Positions 36,110-46,018 of a DNA stretch of 64,000 bases are shown here, piece by piece. The stretch is from the NCBI GenBank assembly GCA_003056425.1, contig PYVY01000012.1, forward strand, positions 91,857 to 155,856. Reading direction: 5' to 3'. The DNA comes from Alteromonas indica. Its GTDB lineage: Bacteria; Pseudomonadota; Gammaproteobacteria; Enterobacterales; Alteromonadaceae. Within the stretch, counting starts at the first letter, position 1. Every line of letters starts with the position of its first letter. Under the pieces are notes generated by a model that was not told the origin of the DNA, ran no database searches, and saw only the letters and a list, made by a program, of their open reading frames with translations. Both the position numbers and the translations under genes were made by a program.

Positions 36110-37543
36110 ATGAGTGAAATCAGCCAGGAAAAGCCTGTCTACAATTATAAGGTTGTACGACAGTTTACGATAATGACAATTGTCTGGGGAATTGTAGGTA
36201 TGGGACTGGGGGCATTTATTGCAGCTCAGCTTTTTGCCCCGGTTCTTAATTTCGACTTACCCTGGTTAACTTTTTCCCGCTTACGTCCTTTACATACCAA
36301 TGCAGTAATCTTTGCCTTTGGTGGGTGTGCGTTGTTCGCGACTTCCTATTATGTGGTTCAGCGTACCTCTCAGGTCCGACTGTTCAGCGATAAGCTGGCC
36401 GCCTTCACCTTCTGGGGTTGGCAAGCGGTTATAGTGTGCGCCATCATTACCCTCCCCTTGGGTATGACATCCACCAAAGAATACGCTGAACTCGAGTGGC
36501 CCATTGATATTCTTATCGCCTTGGTGTGGATTGCCTACTGTATTAATTTTTTCGGTACCATGGTTATCCGCAAGGTCAGCCATATTTATGTTGCTAACTG
36601 GTTTTTCGGTGCCTTTATGCTTACCGTTTTGGTACTGCACATCGGTAACAGCATGGCTATCCCGGTATCATTTACCAAATCTTATTCGCTTTATGCCGGT
36701 TCGGTCGATGCCATGATGCAGTGGTGGTACGGGCATAACGCGGTAGGCTTTTTCCTTACTGCCGGCTTCCTGGGCATGATGTACTATTTTGTGCCAAAAC
36801 AAGCAGGCCGCCCGGTATATTCTTATCGCTTATCTATCGTGCATTTTTGGGCGCTGATTTCGCTTTATATTTGGGCTGGCCCCCACCACTTGCACTACAC
36901 TGCCCTGCCCGACTGGACCCAGTCTTTAGGTATGGTGATGTCGATTATTCTGTTTGTTCCTTCCTGGGGCGGCATGATTAACGGCATCATGACCTTATCC
37001 GGGGCATGGCATAAATTACGAACTGACCCGGTCCTGCGGTTCCTGGTGGTATCGTTAACTTTCTATGGTATGTCTACGTTTGAAGGGCCAATGATGGCCA
37101 TTAAAACAGTCAATGCATTATCGCACTATACCGACTGGACCATTGGCCATGTGCACTCAGGTGCGCTCGGCTGGGTGGCCATGATTTCTATTGGTTCGGT
37201 CTATCATCTGGTACCCATTTTGTTTAATCAACGGTCGATGTACAGTGTACGGTTGGTTAACGTGCACTTCTGGCTGGCTACTGTAGGTGTCGTTTTGTAC
37301 ATTGTGGCGATGTGGTTCTCTGGTGTTTTACAGGGCTTAATGTGGCGAGCTGTGAACGCCGATGGCACCTTAACGTACAGCTTTGTAGAATCGCTTGAAG
37401 CTTCTAAACCCTTCTATGTAGTGCGCTTTATTGGTGGATGTTTTGTGGTAGCTGGCATGCTGGTGATGGCCTATAACACGTGGAAAACTGTTCGGGCCCC
37501 TCGTGGCAGTATTGCACAGGACTTGGCTACCCAGCCAGCATAA
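36110..37543 (+). CDS. ccoN: cbb3 cytochrome oxidase subunit I CcoN
   Basis: 477 aa, 12 TM. Catalytic subunit holding haem b, haem b3 and CuB; reduces oxygen to water with high affinity while pumping protons. Ligand histidines are visible in [41 protein letters not shown] and [14 protein letters not shown]. Starts the ccoNOQP operon; Fnr box upstream implies low-oxygen induction. Confidence 0.97.
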   Translation: MSEISQEKPVYNYKVVRQFTIMTIVWGIVGMGLGAFIAAQLFAPVLNFDLPWLTFSRLRPLHTNAVIFAFGGCALFATSYYVVQRTSQVRLFSDKLAAFTFWGWQAVIVCAIITLPLGMTSTKEYAELEWPIDILIALVWIAYCINFFGTMVIRKVSHIYVANWFFGAFMLTVLVLHIGNSMAIPVSFTKSYSLYAGSVDAMMQWWYGHNAVGFFLTAGFLGMMYYFVPKQAGRPVYSYRLSIVHFWALISLYIWAGPHHLHYTALPDWTQSLGMVMSIILFVPSWGGMINGIMTLSGAWHKLRTDPVLRFLVVSLTFYGMSTFEGPMMAIKTVNALSHYTDWTIGHVHSGALGWVAMISIGSVYHLVPILFNQRSMYSVRLVNVHFWLATVGVVLYIVAMWFSGVLQGLMWRAVNADGTLTYSFVESLEASKPFYVVRFIGGCFVVAGMLVMAYNTWKTVRAPRGSIAQDLATQPA

Positions 37544-37557
37544 ACAGGAGTCGTAGC

Positions 37558-38163
37558 GTGAAAAATCCACATGAGTTAATTGAAAAAAACGTCGGCTTGT
37601 TAACCGTTTTAATTTTGTTCGCGATTAGCCTGGGCGCCTTGGTACAAATTACCCCCCTTATGTTTCAGCAACAAACCATGGAACCGGTTGAGGGATTGCG
37701 GCCCTACACCGCCCTGGAACTCGAAGGCCGGGATATCTATATTCGTGAAGGCTGCGTAGGCTGCCATTCGCAAATGATCAGACCCTTTCGTGCCGAAACC
37801 GAACGCTATGGTCACTATAGCGTGGCGGGGGAATCGGTATGGGAACATCCTTTCTTATGGGGCTCTAAGCGTACCGGTCCTGACTTGGCGCGCGTAGGTC
37901 AACGCTATAGCGATGCATGGCATTTAGCCCATTTGCGTAACCCACGCGATGTTGTACCTGAATCCAACATGCCGGGTTTCCCCTGGTTACTGGAAAATAC
38001 TCTCAGCGGTGAGTTAACGGCCAAAAAAATGGAGGTCTTCCGGGGTTTTGGCGTGCCATATACCGATGAGGATATTGCCGGAGCACAGCAGGCCGTAGTG
38101 GGCAAAACCGAAATGGAAGCCCTCATTGCGTACCTGCAATCACTAGGAACACATTTGAAATAG
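37558..38163 (+). CDS. ccoO: cbb3 oxidase monohaem subunit CcoO
   Basis: 201 aa from GTG 37558 with CAGGAG upstream; the frame is open further up inside ccoN, but that extension is not CcoO-like. Single N-terminal TM ([18 protein letters not shown]), then the haem c motif CVGCH at residues 66-70 ([14 protein letters not shown]). Met ligand likely in [11 protein letters not shown]. Electron transfer from CcoP to CcoN. 14 bases after ccoN. Confidence 0.96.
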   Translation: MKNPHELIEKNVGLLTVLILFAISLGALVQITPLMFQQQTMEPVEGLRPYTALELEGRDIYIREGCVGCHSQMIRPFRAETERYGHYSVAGESVWEHPFLWGSKRTGPDLARVGQRYSDAWHLAHLRNPRDVVPESNMPGFPWLLENTLSGELTAKKMEVFRGFGVPYTDEDIAGAQQAVVGKTEMEALIAYLQSLGTHLK

Positions 38164-38164
38164 T

Positions 38165-38338
38165 ATGGACCAGGGAATAATAGGCAGTATTTTTACAGTT
38201 GTGGTTTTTGTCTGTTTTTTTGGTGTGGTGTGGTGGGCCTTTAGCAGTCGCAACAAGAAAGACTTCGACGAAGCAGCAAACTTACCCTTTGCCGACGAAA
38301 ACCAACCAAAATCAGAAAAAGAAAAGCGGGAGTCGTGA
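38165..38338 (+). CDS. ccoQ: cbb3 oxidase subunit CcoQ
   Basis: 57 aa: MDQGIIGSIFTVVVFVCFFG then VVWWAFSSRNKKDFDEAANL, with one TM and a charged tail, typical of CcoQ, which stabilises the complex. It starts 1 base after the ccoO stop codon. Its length and position between ccoO and ccoP confirm it. Confidence 0.92.
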   Translation: MDQGIIGSIFTVVVFVCFFGVVWWAFSSRNKKDFDEAANLPFADENQPKSEKEKRES

Positions 38339-38342
38339 GCTC

Positions 38343-39302
38343 ATGAGCATGTTTTGGACAATCTGGATCTCGGTGATCACACTGGGTACCATTATTGGGT
38401 GCTTCTTGTTATTGCGCTGGTGTTTAACCAACTTTGCCGGCGTAAAGGAAGGCGAAAGCATGGGCCACAGTTTCGACGGCATAGAAGAAGTCAACAATCC
38501 TCTGCCCAAATGGTGGACCATACTGTTTTATGTGACTATTGTGTTTGGGCTTATTTATCTGGTGCTCTACCCGGGTTTGGGCAGCTACAAAGGCTTATGG
38601 GGCTGGCAAAGTTCCAACCAGAATATCCAATCGCTGGCCGAATCAGAACAAGCCACTCAACAGGCAATGGAAGACGGCCGTTATGTAGAATATGACCGAG
38701 AGTTGGCTAAAGCGGCCGCACGTTTTGATCCGATTTTCGAAGCCTTCGCGCAAACCCCGGTCGAGCAATTGGCCGGCAACCCTGAGGCAGTAAAAATTGG
38801 TCGCCGTTTGTTTTTACAAAATTGCTCACAGTGTCATGGCTCCGATGCGCGCGGGCAAAATGGCGGTTTTCCTAACTTGACCGATGATGACTGGTTATAC
38901 GGGGGGAGCGGCGCTAAAATTACCGAAACATTACTTAATGGCCGGCAAGCTGCCATGCCAGCCTGGCGCGACGCCATGGGCGAACAAGGCATTCAGGAAA
39001 CGGTGGCCTATGTTCTTAGTTTAAGCGGACGTAAAGTAGATCAAAGCCTGGCCAATAGCGGAAAGGCAAGATTTGCGGTATGTGCTGCCTGCCATGGGGC
39101 GGATGGTAAAGGCAATCAGGCCCTTGGCGCACCTAATTTAACTGATAACATCTGGTTATACGGTGGCAGCGAGCGCGCGGTAACCGAAACGCTCAACTAT
39201 GGCCGTAACGGGGTGATGCCTGCTTTTAAAGATACCCTCGGTGAAGATAAGATTCACGTCGTAGCCGCTTATGTTTATAGCCTGTCTCACCAGCCCAAAT
39301 AA
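38343..39302 (+). CDS. ccoP: cbb3 oxidase dihaem subunit CcoP
   Basis: 319 aa from ATG 38343, 4 bases after ccoQ; the frame extends upstream through ccoQ but that part is not CcoP. Two N-terminal TM (FWTIWISVITLGTIIGCFLL and WTILFYVTIVFGLIYLVL), then haem c motifs CSQCH (161-165) and CAACH (247-251). A GC-rich hairpin follows. It receives electrons from the bc1 complex or soluble cytochromes. Confidence 0.96.
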   Translation: MSMFWTIWISVITLGTIIGCFLLLRWCLTNFAGVKEGESMGHSFDGIEEVNNPLPKWWTILFYVTIVFGLIYLVLYPGLGSYKGLWGWQSSNQNIQSLAESEQATQQAMEDGRYVEYDRELAKAAARFDPIFEAFAQTPVEQLAGNPEAVKIGRRLFLQNCSQCHGSDARGQNGGFPNLTDDDWLYGGSGAKITETLLNGRQAAMPAWRDAMGEQGIQETVAYVLSLSGRKVDQSLANSGKARFAVCAACHGADGKGNQALGAPNLTDNIWLYGGSERAVTETLNYGRNGVMPAFKDTLGEDKIHVVAAYVYSLSHQPK

Positions 39303-39311
39303 TATCTTATG

Positions 39312-39330
39312 ACCCCGCCGTCGGCGGGGT
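39312..39330 (+). terminator. GC-rich hairpin after ccoP
   Basis: ACCCCGCC (39312-39319), loop GTC, GGCGGGGT (39323-39330). No T-tract, so it may attenuate or stabilise the ccoNOQP message. Confidence 0.6.
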
Positions 39331-39395
39331 GTTGTCTATTGCCAATGCAGAGCGGTTGGTGTTTTTTTTTCGTATTCGCTGGTTAACTTACTGCT

Positions 39396-39875
39396 ATGTA
39401 TATCCCCTGGTACAAACAATTCTGGCCCTGGTTTTTTATTCTGGTCCCCGTTATCACACTGATGATGGGCGGACTCATGCTTTATCTGGCAATTAATACC
39501 CAGGACTCTCTGGTTGTGGATGATTATTACAAGGAAGGCCGTACCATCAACGCCTCGTTAGCTCGAGAGCAGGAAGCGAAGGTGAGAAACATACGCACCA
39601 CTTTGACCTTTCAGGAGGGCGCGGTCGCCTTACGCTTTGATTCGGGCGCGCCGACCCATGGCGAAGCAGTAAAACTTACGCTTTATCATACCACTCTTGC
39701 CGAACGCGACATTTCCCTTTTGCTAACCCGAGATGCTAATGGTGTGTACCGTGGGTATACGCAAATGGCAGTCAACGGCAAATGGCGTATTACTGTTGAA
39801 CCCGTGGATTTGAGCTGGAAGCTACAAAAAACCGTGTTTTTGCCGTCAGCCAAACCTGTATCGGTCACGCCTTGA
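39396..39875 (+). CDS. ccoH: FixH/CcoH assembly protein
   Basis: 159 aa. N-terminal TM (PWFFILVPVITLMMGGLMLY), then the FixH signature VVDDYYKEGRTINASLAREQ and a periplasmic domain. CcoH is needed for cbb3 assembly and interacts with CcoN. It precedes ccoI by 35 bases. No ccoG polyferredoxin gene lies between ccoP and this gene, where many clusters have it. Confidence 0.92.
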   Translation: MYIPWYKQFWPWFFILVPVITLMMGGLMLYLAINTQDSLVVDDYYKEGRTINASLAREQEAKVRNIRTTLTFQEGAVALRFDSGAPTHGEAVKLTLYHTTLAERDISLLLTRDANGVYRGYTQMAVNGKWRITVEPVDLSWKLQKTVFLPSAKPVSVTP

Positions 39876-39910
39876 TATGATCCCACCAGCTAAGCTTTGC
39901 TGCTATCGCT

Positions 39911-42340
39911 ATGACAGGTAATGTATGTTTTCACTGCCACTTACCCCTGCCTGACGCGGAGCACTTTTATGCGCAGGTACTGGGGCAGCGCCAGGCTTTT
40001 TGTTGTCCTGGATGCCAAGCCGTGGCTGAGGCTATTGTACAAAACGGCTTAGAAGATTATTACCGGTTTCGGACCGAGGCGGCGCCCCAGGCAAAAAGTG
40101 CCGCTTTAATCCCGGATGAACTCACCCTATTTGATGATGCAGAGTTACAACAGGATTTTGTCCAACAGGATGACGAAACCTGTGAAACTACACTCACGAT
40201 TGAGGGAATTAGCTGCGCCGCCTGTGGCTGGCTAATTGAAAGACAACTTGCAAAGATTGCCGGTATCCGACAAGTTGCGGTAAATGTCGCTCAACGCCGT
40301 GCACTGATACGCTGGCAGTCTGATCAAACCAAGCTCAGTACTATTTTAAGCCGGCTTCGCCACATAGGATATAACGGCTTCCCTTTTCAGCCCGACAAGC
40401 ATGAAGCATCCTATCAAAACGAACAGCAGGGCTTTATGAAAAAGCTGGGGCTGGCAGGCATTATGACAATGCAGGTAATGATGTTGATGGCCGCGCATTA
40501 CTTTGATTGGCTGGGCGAAATGAGCTCGTTTATGCAGCAATATTTCAACTGGATTGCTTTGCTGCTAACTACACCGGTGGTTATCTATTCTGGTGCTGGT
40601 TTTTATGCCAGCGCTTACCGCGCATTGCGTGCCGGCAGCGTGAATATGGATGTCCCGATAACCATCGCGGTGTTCCTGACCTATGGCAGCGGCTTTGCCG
40701 CCACCTGGCAACAATCCGGTCAGGTATATTTTGAGTCCATATGCATGTTCATTTTTCTGCTGCTTTTAAGCCGCTTTATCGAACATAAAAGCCGCTATCA
40801 GGCCATGCAGATATCAGCCAATATGCTCAAATATATCCCCATGTCAGCGTTAATAGTTAAAGACGGCGCCACTCATCCCGCGCTGGCCCGTAAACTGCTA
40901 CCCGGGGATACCATTATAGTGAAGGCAGGTGAGTTGATTCCGGTAGACGGTGTGGTGTGCCAAGGCTCCTCCAAGGTAGACGAAGCTATGTTAACTGGCG
41001 AACCCACCGCGGTAACCAAAGTACCTGGTGACAAGGTGCATGGTGGTACGCTGAATCGTTCCCAGGTGCTTACGATAGAAGTGCAAGCCAGTTTGGCCCA
41101 CTCCTTAATTAGTCAGATTATTCATTTACAGCAACAAGCGGTAGCTAATCGCCCGACGGCAGCAAAGTTAGCCGACCAACTGGCCAGCTATTTTGTCCTG
41201 GCCGTATTGCTGATTGCCAGCCTGACATATGCCTATTGGTATGTCATGGGCAACCCACAGGCTCTGTGGATCACCATTGCCGTGTTAGTAGCCACCTGCC
41301 CCTGCGCCCTGGGGTTAGCAACCCCCACCGCATTAACCAGTGCCGTAGCCTGGTTGAATCGACAAGGGGTGCTAATCAAACGTACCGATGTACTGGAAAC
41401 TATCGAAAAGGTCTCTACAGTGGCATTTGATAAAACCGGAACATTAACCCAGGGCGATTTCTCAATCCACGCCCAGTGGTACGCGAACGAGGCAGACAAA
41501 GCCGCTGTATTGGCTATTGCAGGCGCGATAGAAGCACACTCTGAACATCCTCTTGCAGCTGTCTTTGCTCGGTATAGGCAGGGCTCGGTTTTGCTCAGCT
41601 TACCCCATGATGTCACTATCCAGGCCGGCTTGGGTATCAGCGCATGCTATAACCGCCAACACTATAAAATTGGCTCGCCAGCGTTTATGTTAGCTCAGGA
41701 TACTGAAGATACCAGTTGCCCGGTATTACCGTCGCTACCTTTTACCGCCAACGTAATGCTGGCATGTAACGGCAAACTTATTGCCGCCTGGCAGATTAGC
41801 GATAGTATTAAAGCCGGGGTGGACAGCGTACTGGCCCGGCTAACCCAGCAGCACAAGACAAAAACCACTGCAATTCTAAGTGGTGACAGCCAGTACAACG
41901 TGGATTTAGTAGCCCGACAACTGAATATCCAACACCCCATTGCTGCACTCACGCCCGCGGCGAAACTTGATTATGTAATGCAACTCCAGGCGCGCGGTGA
42001 GATTGTTATGATGCTAGGTGATGGTATCAACGATGCACCCGTACTGAGCCAGGCTGACGTCGCGGTGGCGGTTGGCTCGGGTACCGACATTGCTAAAGCC
42101 AGTGCTGATATTATTTTTTTAAACGACAGTTTGCATGCCCTACCCGGACTTTTCACAGTGAGCGCCCGTACCCGGCAGATTATTCGACAAAATTTTGCCT
42201 GGGCGTTGGGTTACAACGTGTGTATTTTACCGCTCGCCGTAAGCGGTATACTACATCCCTGGATGGCGGTTGTAGGAATGTCACTAAGTAGTATTATTGT
42301 GGTTATTAATTCAACGCGTTTGATAAGGTTCACCGCATGA
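39911..42340 (+). CDS. ccoI: Copper P1B-type ATPase CcoI/FixI
   Basis: 809 aa. N-terminal Cys-rich segment (CFHCHLPL, CCPGCQAV), then a heavy-metal-associated domain with CAAC (GISCAACGWLIERQL), eight TM, TGEPT, the TM metal site ATCPCALG, phosphorylation site DKTGTLTQ and GDGINDAPV. CcoI exports Cu to build the cbb3 CuB centre. Its TGA overlaps the ccoS ATG (ATGA). Confidence 0.95.
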   Translation: MTGNVCFHCHLPLPDAEHFYAQVLGQRQAFCCPGCQAVAEAIVQNGLEDYYRFRTEAAPQAKSAALIPDELTLFDDAELQQDFVQQDDETCETTLTIEGISCAACGWLIERQLAKIAGIRQVAVNVAQRRALIRWQSDQTKLSTILSRLRHIGYNGFPFQPDKHEASYQNEQQGFMKKLGLAGIMTMQVMMLMAAHYFDWLGEMSSFMQQYFNWIALLLTTPVVIYSGAGFYASAYRALRAGSVNMDVPITIAVFLTYGSGFAATWQQSGQVYFESICMFIFLLLLSRFIEHKSRYQAMQISANMLKYIPMSALIVKDGATHPALARKLLPGDTIIVKAGELIPVDGVVCQGSSKVDEAMLTGEPTAVTKVPGDKVHGGTLNRSQVLTIEVQASLAHSLISQIIHLQQQAVANRPTAAKLADQLASYFVLAVLLIASLTYAYWYVMGNPQALWITIAVLVATCPCALGLATPTALTSAVAWLNRQGVLIKRTDVLETIEKVSTVAFDKTGTLTQGDFSIHAQWYANEADKAAVLAIAGAIEAHSEHPLAAVFARYRQGSVLLSLPHDVTIQAGLGISACYNRQHYKIGSPAFMLAQDTEDTSCPVLPSLPFTANVMLACNGKLIAAWQISDSIKAGVDSVLARLTQQHKTKTTAILSGDSQYNVDLVARQLNIQHPIAALTPAAKLDYVMQLQARGEIVMMLGDGINDAPVLSQADVAVAVGSGTDIAKASADIIFLNDSLHALPGLFTVSARTRQIIRQNFAWALGYNVCILPLAVSGILHPWMAVVGMSLSSIIVVINSTRLIRFTA

Positions 42341-42534
42341 GTATTATTTATGTACTCATTCCATTGGCGGTCATTATTGTTGGTATTGCGGTGGCTGTCT
42401 TCTTCTGGGCAGTGCGCAGTAAACAGTTTGACGATTTAGATAGGCAGGGTTATAGCATTCTGTTTGACGATGATCTGCCGCCGGAAGAAAAAAAACTGGC
42501 TGACGAACGTAAGCGTCTTCATGATCGCGATTAG
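42337..42534 (+). CDS. ccoS: cbb3 oxidase assembly protein CcoS
   Basis: 65 aa: MSIIYVLIPLAVIIVGIAVA then FFWAVRSKQFDDLDRQGYS and a DDDLPPEE tail, which are the CcoS features. Starts within the end of ccoI and its own end overlaps the next gene. Needed for cofactor insertion in the oxidase. Confidence 0.93.
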   Translation: MSIIYVLIPLAVIIVGIAVAVFFWAVRSKQFDDLDRQGYSILFDDDLPPEEKKLADERKRLHDRD

Positions 42535-43207
42535 CCTTACCGGGGCGCTGTTAATTGGTCTTGCTGGCGGCGTTCACTGCATAGGCATGTGTTCTGGCAT
42601 CGCTGGAGCACTACGTTTTGCCAGCCCGGCACATACCAGCCACTGGCCTTACACCCTAAGTTACAATGTTGGTCGGCTTAGCAGCTATACCCTGGCAGGC
42701 GTATTGGCTGGTGCGTTGGGGCAGTCGTTCATCCACCTTTTACCGGCCGCCCTTCCTGTGCTGGCAATAATCAGCGCCCTCCTATTATTAGCGATGGCAG
42801 CGTATCTTGGGCAGTGGTGGCTGGGCCTGCGCCAACTAGAAAAAGCGGGCGGCCGGGTGTGGCGAAAAATACAACCTTGGTCAGCTAAATTTATTCCTTT
42901 TCGGCATCCTGCCGCCGCTATCCCCTATGGCATGGTTTGGGGCTGGCTTCCCTGCGGCCTGGTGTATTCCACACTTAGTTTCGCCCTGGCCAGTGCAGAT
43001 GCTATCGACGGCGGGCTTATTATGCTGTGCTTTGGGCTTGGTACGTTACCCGCCCTGTTTGCGGCCAGTTCAGGGGCCCATTGGCTAGCCGGTGCGTTAC
43101 GCCACCCGAAGGCGCGCCAATTGGTAGCTGTTTTACTGCTCGTATATGCGCTATTCTTAATTATCAGGGTTATTGAGCCCCAGCCCGGGCATATGATGCA
43201 TTTGTAA
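42521..43207 (+). CDS. TauE/SafE-type transporter (DsbD-like, cbb3 cluster)
   Basis: 228 aa from ATG 42521, which overlaps the ccoS end by 14 bases; the frame extends upstream to 42464 inside ccoS without family support. About six TM, with GLAGGVHCIGMCSGIAGALR near the start and YGMVWGWLPCGLVYSTLSF in the middle. This 'sulfite exporter TauE/SafE' subfamily (DsbD_2-like) is usually linked to cco genes and probably handles copper or redox; the conserved Cys pairs fit that. Confidence 0.88.
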   Translation: MIAISLTGALLIGLAGGVHCIGMCSGIAGALRFASPAHTSHWPYTLSYNVGRLSSYTLAGVLAGALGQSFIHLLPAALPVLAIISALLLLAMAAYLGQWWLGLRQLEKAGGRVWRKIQPWSAKFIPFRHPAAAIPYGMVWGWLPCGLVYSTLSFALASADAIDGGLIMLCFGLGTLPALFAASSGAHWLAGALRHPKARQLVAVLLLVYALFLIIRVIEPQPGHMMHL

Positions 43208-43238
43208 ACGGGCGGTTAGGCATTAAAAAGGATGGCAT

Positions 43239-43973
43239 ATGGCCGATGTATCGGAGTTTTCTATTCACTGTCAAAACTGTAGCTTTAGTCACCTGTGCCT
43301 GCCCGTGGCTTTGAACAAAACAGAAATTGCTTCTCTTGATACCATCGTGGAGCGGAAGAAGCCGTTACAAAAAGGCGCAATGCTGGTACAGCTTAATGAC
43401 CACTTTAGTGCGCTATATGCGGTGCGCTCGGGCTCTTTCAAATCGTTCATAACCAATCAAGAAGGTGATGAACAAATTATAGGGTTTCATTTCCCCGGGG
43501 ATATTATCGGGTTTGATGCTCTACGCGAACAGCGACACCAGAGTTTTACCCAAGCCCTGGAAACCGCTATGGTGTGCGAGCTGCCTTACGATATGCTCGA
43601 TGCCATGTCCCAATCTTTACCCACATTACGCCGGCAAATTCTCAGCTTTATGAGTGCTGAAATTAAGCAGGATCACGATATGATGATGCTACTTAACCGG
43701 CGCACTGCGCAGGAACGACTGTTATATTTTATCGCTCAGTTATCCAGCCGCTTCGCTCAGCGCGGGTTTTCCCACCGTCAATTCCACCTCACCATGACCC
43801 GTAATGAAATTGGTAACTACCTGGGACTTACGGTAGAAACCATCAGCCGGTTGTTAACCCGTTTTCAAAAGGAAGACTTGATCGAGGTAACCGGCAAACT
43901 CATTGTCATTAAAGATTTTGACGGCGTTAATAACCAGCTTAAAACCATGGAGCTGACGGTAAGTTGTCAATAA
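43239..43973 (+). CDS. fnr: Oxygen-responsive regulator Fnr (EtrA)
   Basis: 244 aa. Oxygen-sensing [4Fe-4S] ligands Cys11, Cys14, Cys20 ([12 protein letters not shown]) and Cys113 (AMVCELPYD) in the E. coli pattern; cNMP-like beta-roll; helix-turn-helix [20 protein letters not shown] with the Fnr-type E-x-x-S-R recognition motif. It controls the anaerobic regulon and probably the cco genes upstream through the box at 35971. Confidence 0.96.
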   Translation: MADVSEFSIHCQNCSFSHLCLPVALNKTEIASLDTIVERKKPLQKGAMLVQLNDHFSALYAVRSGSFKSFITNQEGDEQIIGFHFPGDIIGFDALREQRHQSFTQALETAMVCELPYDMLDAMSQSLPTLRRQILSFMSAEIKQDHDMMMLLNRRTAQERLLYFIAQLSSRFAQRGFSHRQFHLTMTRNEIGNYLGLTVETISRLLTRFQKEDLIEVTGKLIVIKDFDGVNNQLKTMELTVSCQ

Positions 43974-43977
43974 TTTA

Positions 43978-43991
43978 TTGATGTAGCGCAA
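43978..43991. promoter_or_regulatory. Possible Fnr box upstream of uspE
   Basis: TTGATGTAGCGCAA matches TTGAT-N4-ATCAA at 8 of 10 fixed positions, ~65 bases before the uspE ATG. Weak. Confidence 0.4.
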
Positions 43992-44053
43992 AGAACTCTA
44001 AATCATCTGGTAGTAGATTTACTATTGTCTAACCCTTCAGCCGGAGCAAGGCG

Positions 44054-44974
44054 ATGATTAACTATGATACGGTATTAGCAGTAATTGATAGTGACCTGGA
44101 CAGCCAACCTGCATTATCGCGGGCCTTGGAGCTATCAGAAAAAACCGACGCAACATTAATTGTACTGATGGTGGTATACGATTTTTCCTATGAAATGACT
44201 ACGATGCTATCGGGCGCAGAACGTGAAGCTATGCGCAGCGCGGTGATTAAAGAGCGCCGCGGTTGGTTAGAAAGTGAAGTACGCCAATACTCTGATCGTC
44301 CGGTAGAGCTTATCGTAAAATGGGAAAGTCGCGCTTTTGAAGCAATCATCCGCACTGCGGTAGAGTGCAGTGCGGATATTGTGGTGAAGGCCAGTCGTAA
44401 AGCAGATGACCTGGTGTCAGTTATTTTCACTCCCACCGATTGGCATTTATTACGCAAATGCCCGATGCCGGTGCTGATGGTAAAAGAACATGCGTGGCCT
44501 CCGCAGGGCAACATTATCGCGGCGGTTAATGTAGGTACCGAAGATGCTGAACATGCCCAACTTAACGATAAGCTTACAGACATCGCTAAGGATTATGCCA
44601 ACCTATTGACCGGTGCGGTGCATCTGGTGAACGCCTACCCACATGCCCCTGTCAGTATTGCTTTGGAGATTCCTGAGTTTGATACCAATGCCTACCATAA
44701 AGCAGTAAAACACCACCATCAACATGAGATGGAATTACATCGAAAAAAATACGGCATAGATGCATCCCACTGCCATGTTGAAGAGGGCTTGCCCGAGCAC
44801 GTTGTGGCCAAAATGTCGCATCAATTAGATGCCGAGCTGGTCATTATCGGCACAGTAGGCCGAATAGGCATCTCGGCGGCATTCATTGGCAATACCGCCG
44901 AACAGGTTATTGATACCCTGCACTGCGATGTATTGGCGATAAAGCCGGACGGTTTTGAAACGCCGGTAACCTGA
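44054..44974 (+). CDS. uspE: Universal stress protein UspE
   Basis: 306 aa, two tandem Usp domains: the first starts YDTVLAVIDSDLDSQPALSR and ends with RKCPMPVLMVKEHAW, the second starts GNIIAAVNVGTEDAEHAQL and ends with VIIGTVGRIGISAAFIGNTA and HCDVLAIKPDGF. The G-x-V-G-R-x-G-I-S nucleotide-loop-like motif is in the second domain. Position between fnr and ttcA matches E. coli and Shewanella. Confidence 0.94.
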   Translation: MINYDTVLAVIDSDLDSQPALSRALELSEKTDATLIVLMVVYDFSYEMTTMLSGAEREAMRSAVIKERRGWLESEVRQYSDRPVELIVKWESRAFEAIIRTAVECSADIVVKASRKADDLVSVIFTPTDWHLLRKCPMPVLMVKEHAWPPQGNIIAAVNVGTEDAEHAQLNDKLTDIAKDYANLLTGAVHLVNAYPHAPVSIALEIPEFDTNAYHKAVKHHHQHEMELHRKKYGIDASHCHVEEGLPEHVVAKMSHQLDAELVIIGTVGRIGISAAFIGNTAEQVIDTLHCDVLAIKPDGFETPVT

Positions 44975-45032
44975 TTTATCGCGATAAACTAAATCATTAA
45001 CGGCTTGGGGTGACGCAAGCCGTACCTATTTT

Positions 45033-45038
45033 GTATAA
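45033..45038 (+). promoter_or_regulatory. -10 element of the ttcA promoter
   Basis: TATAAT preceded by TTTTG, 32 bases before the ttcA ATG. A degenerate TGACGC 17 bases upstream may be the -35. An imperfect hairpin GGCTTG/CAAGCC (45002-45021) overlaps it. Confidence 0.5.
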
Positions 45039-45069
45039 TGGCTTTTTTAAACGCCAGAACAGAATTTGT

Positions 45070-46014
45070 ATGAAGCAGCACGCCGCACAGTCCGACCATA
45101 GTTCACAAAGCAAACAGAAATACAGTTTTAATAAATTACAGAAACGTTTGCGCAGAAATGTTGGCAAAGCCATCGCCGATTTCGGCATGATAGAAGCTAA
45201 TGACAAGGTCATGGTGTGTTTATCCGGCGGCAAAGACAGTTATACCATGCTTGATATCTTGCTGTTTTTACGCGGTATTGCGCCTATCCACTTTGACATT
45301 ATCGCGGTAAATCTGGATCAAAAGCAGCCCGGCTTTCCCGAGCATATTTTACCCCAGTATCTGGATGAGCTTGGGGTAGAGTATAAAATTGTGGAAGAAG
45401 ACACGTATTCTATCGTTAAAGAAAAAGTACCAGAAGGTAAGACGACCTGTTCATTGTGCTCTCGACTGCGCCGGGGAATTTTATATCGCACCGCCACCGA
45501 ACTTGGTGCTACAAAAATCGCCCTGGGCCATCATCGTGACGATATGCTGGAAACCTTGTTTTTAAATATGTTTCACGGTGGCAAACTTAAATCGATGCCG
45601 GCAAAGCTGGTTAGCGATAATGGTCAGCATATTGTTATTCGCCCCCTGGCCTATTGTAATGAAGCCGATATCGAAAAATATGCACAGGCGGCTGAATTTC
45701 CTATTATTCCCTGCAACTTGTGTGGCTCACAAGAGAACCTGCAACGGCAAAATATAAAACATATGCTGCAAGACTGGAACCGACGCTTTCCAGGTCGTAT
45801 CGAATCTATGTTCAGGGCCATCCAGAATGTTGCGCCCTCGCATCTGCTGGACCGTAATTTACACGATTTTCAGGCTATTTCTACCACTGATGGTCCGGTA
45901 GCTGATGGCGATACAGCCTTTGACACACCTGCTTTCGACACCTTTAACGCAGCGGCCCAGGATAGTGAACAGGCTGAGGTATCGCCGGTTCAAATTGTGA
46001 ATTTAACGGACTAA
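45070..46014 (+). CDS. ttcA: tRNA 2-thiocytidine-32 synthetase TtcA
   Basis: 314 aa from ATG 45070 (the frame is open upstream through the promoter). PP-loop ATPase with [14 protein letters not shown]; Fe-S cysteines in [54 protein letters not shown]. Makes s2C32 in tRNA. The C-terminal ~45 residues beyond the family core are low-complexity and acidic. Confidence 0.96.
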   Translation: MKQHAAQSDHSSQSKQKYSFNKLQKRLRRNVGKAIADFGMIEANDKVMVCLSGGKDSYTMLDILLFLRGIAPIHFDIIAVNLDQKQPGFPEHILPQYLDELGVEYKIVEEDTYSIVKEKVPEGKTTCSLCSRLRRGILYRTATELGATKIALGHHRDDMLETLFLNMFHGGKLKSMPAKLVSDNGQHIVIRPLAYCNEADIEKYAQAAEFPIIPCNLCGSQENLQRQNIKHMLQDWNRRFPGRIESMFRAIQNVAPSHLLDRNLHDFQAISTTDGPVADGDTAFDTPAFDTFNAAAQDSEQAEVSPVQIVNLTD

Positions 46015-46018
46015 GCGT

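Noticed and set aside
40138..40155. Second Ter-like core (TGTTGTAACT on the minus strand)
   Set aside because: It lies inside the ccoI coding region, lacks the conserved G of the blocking face, and its orientation would stop forks moving towards dif. An 8-base core is expected by chance once or twice in this length.
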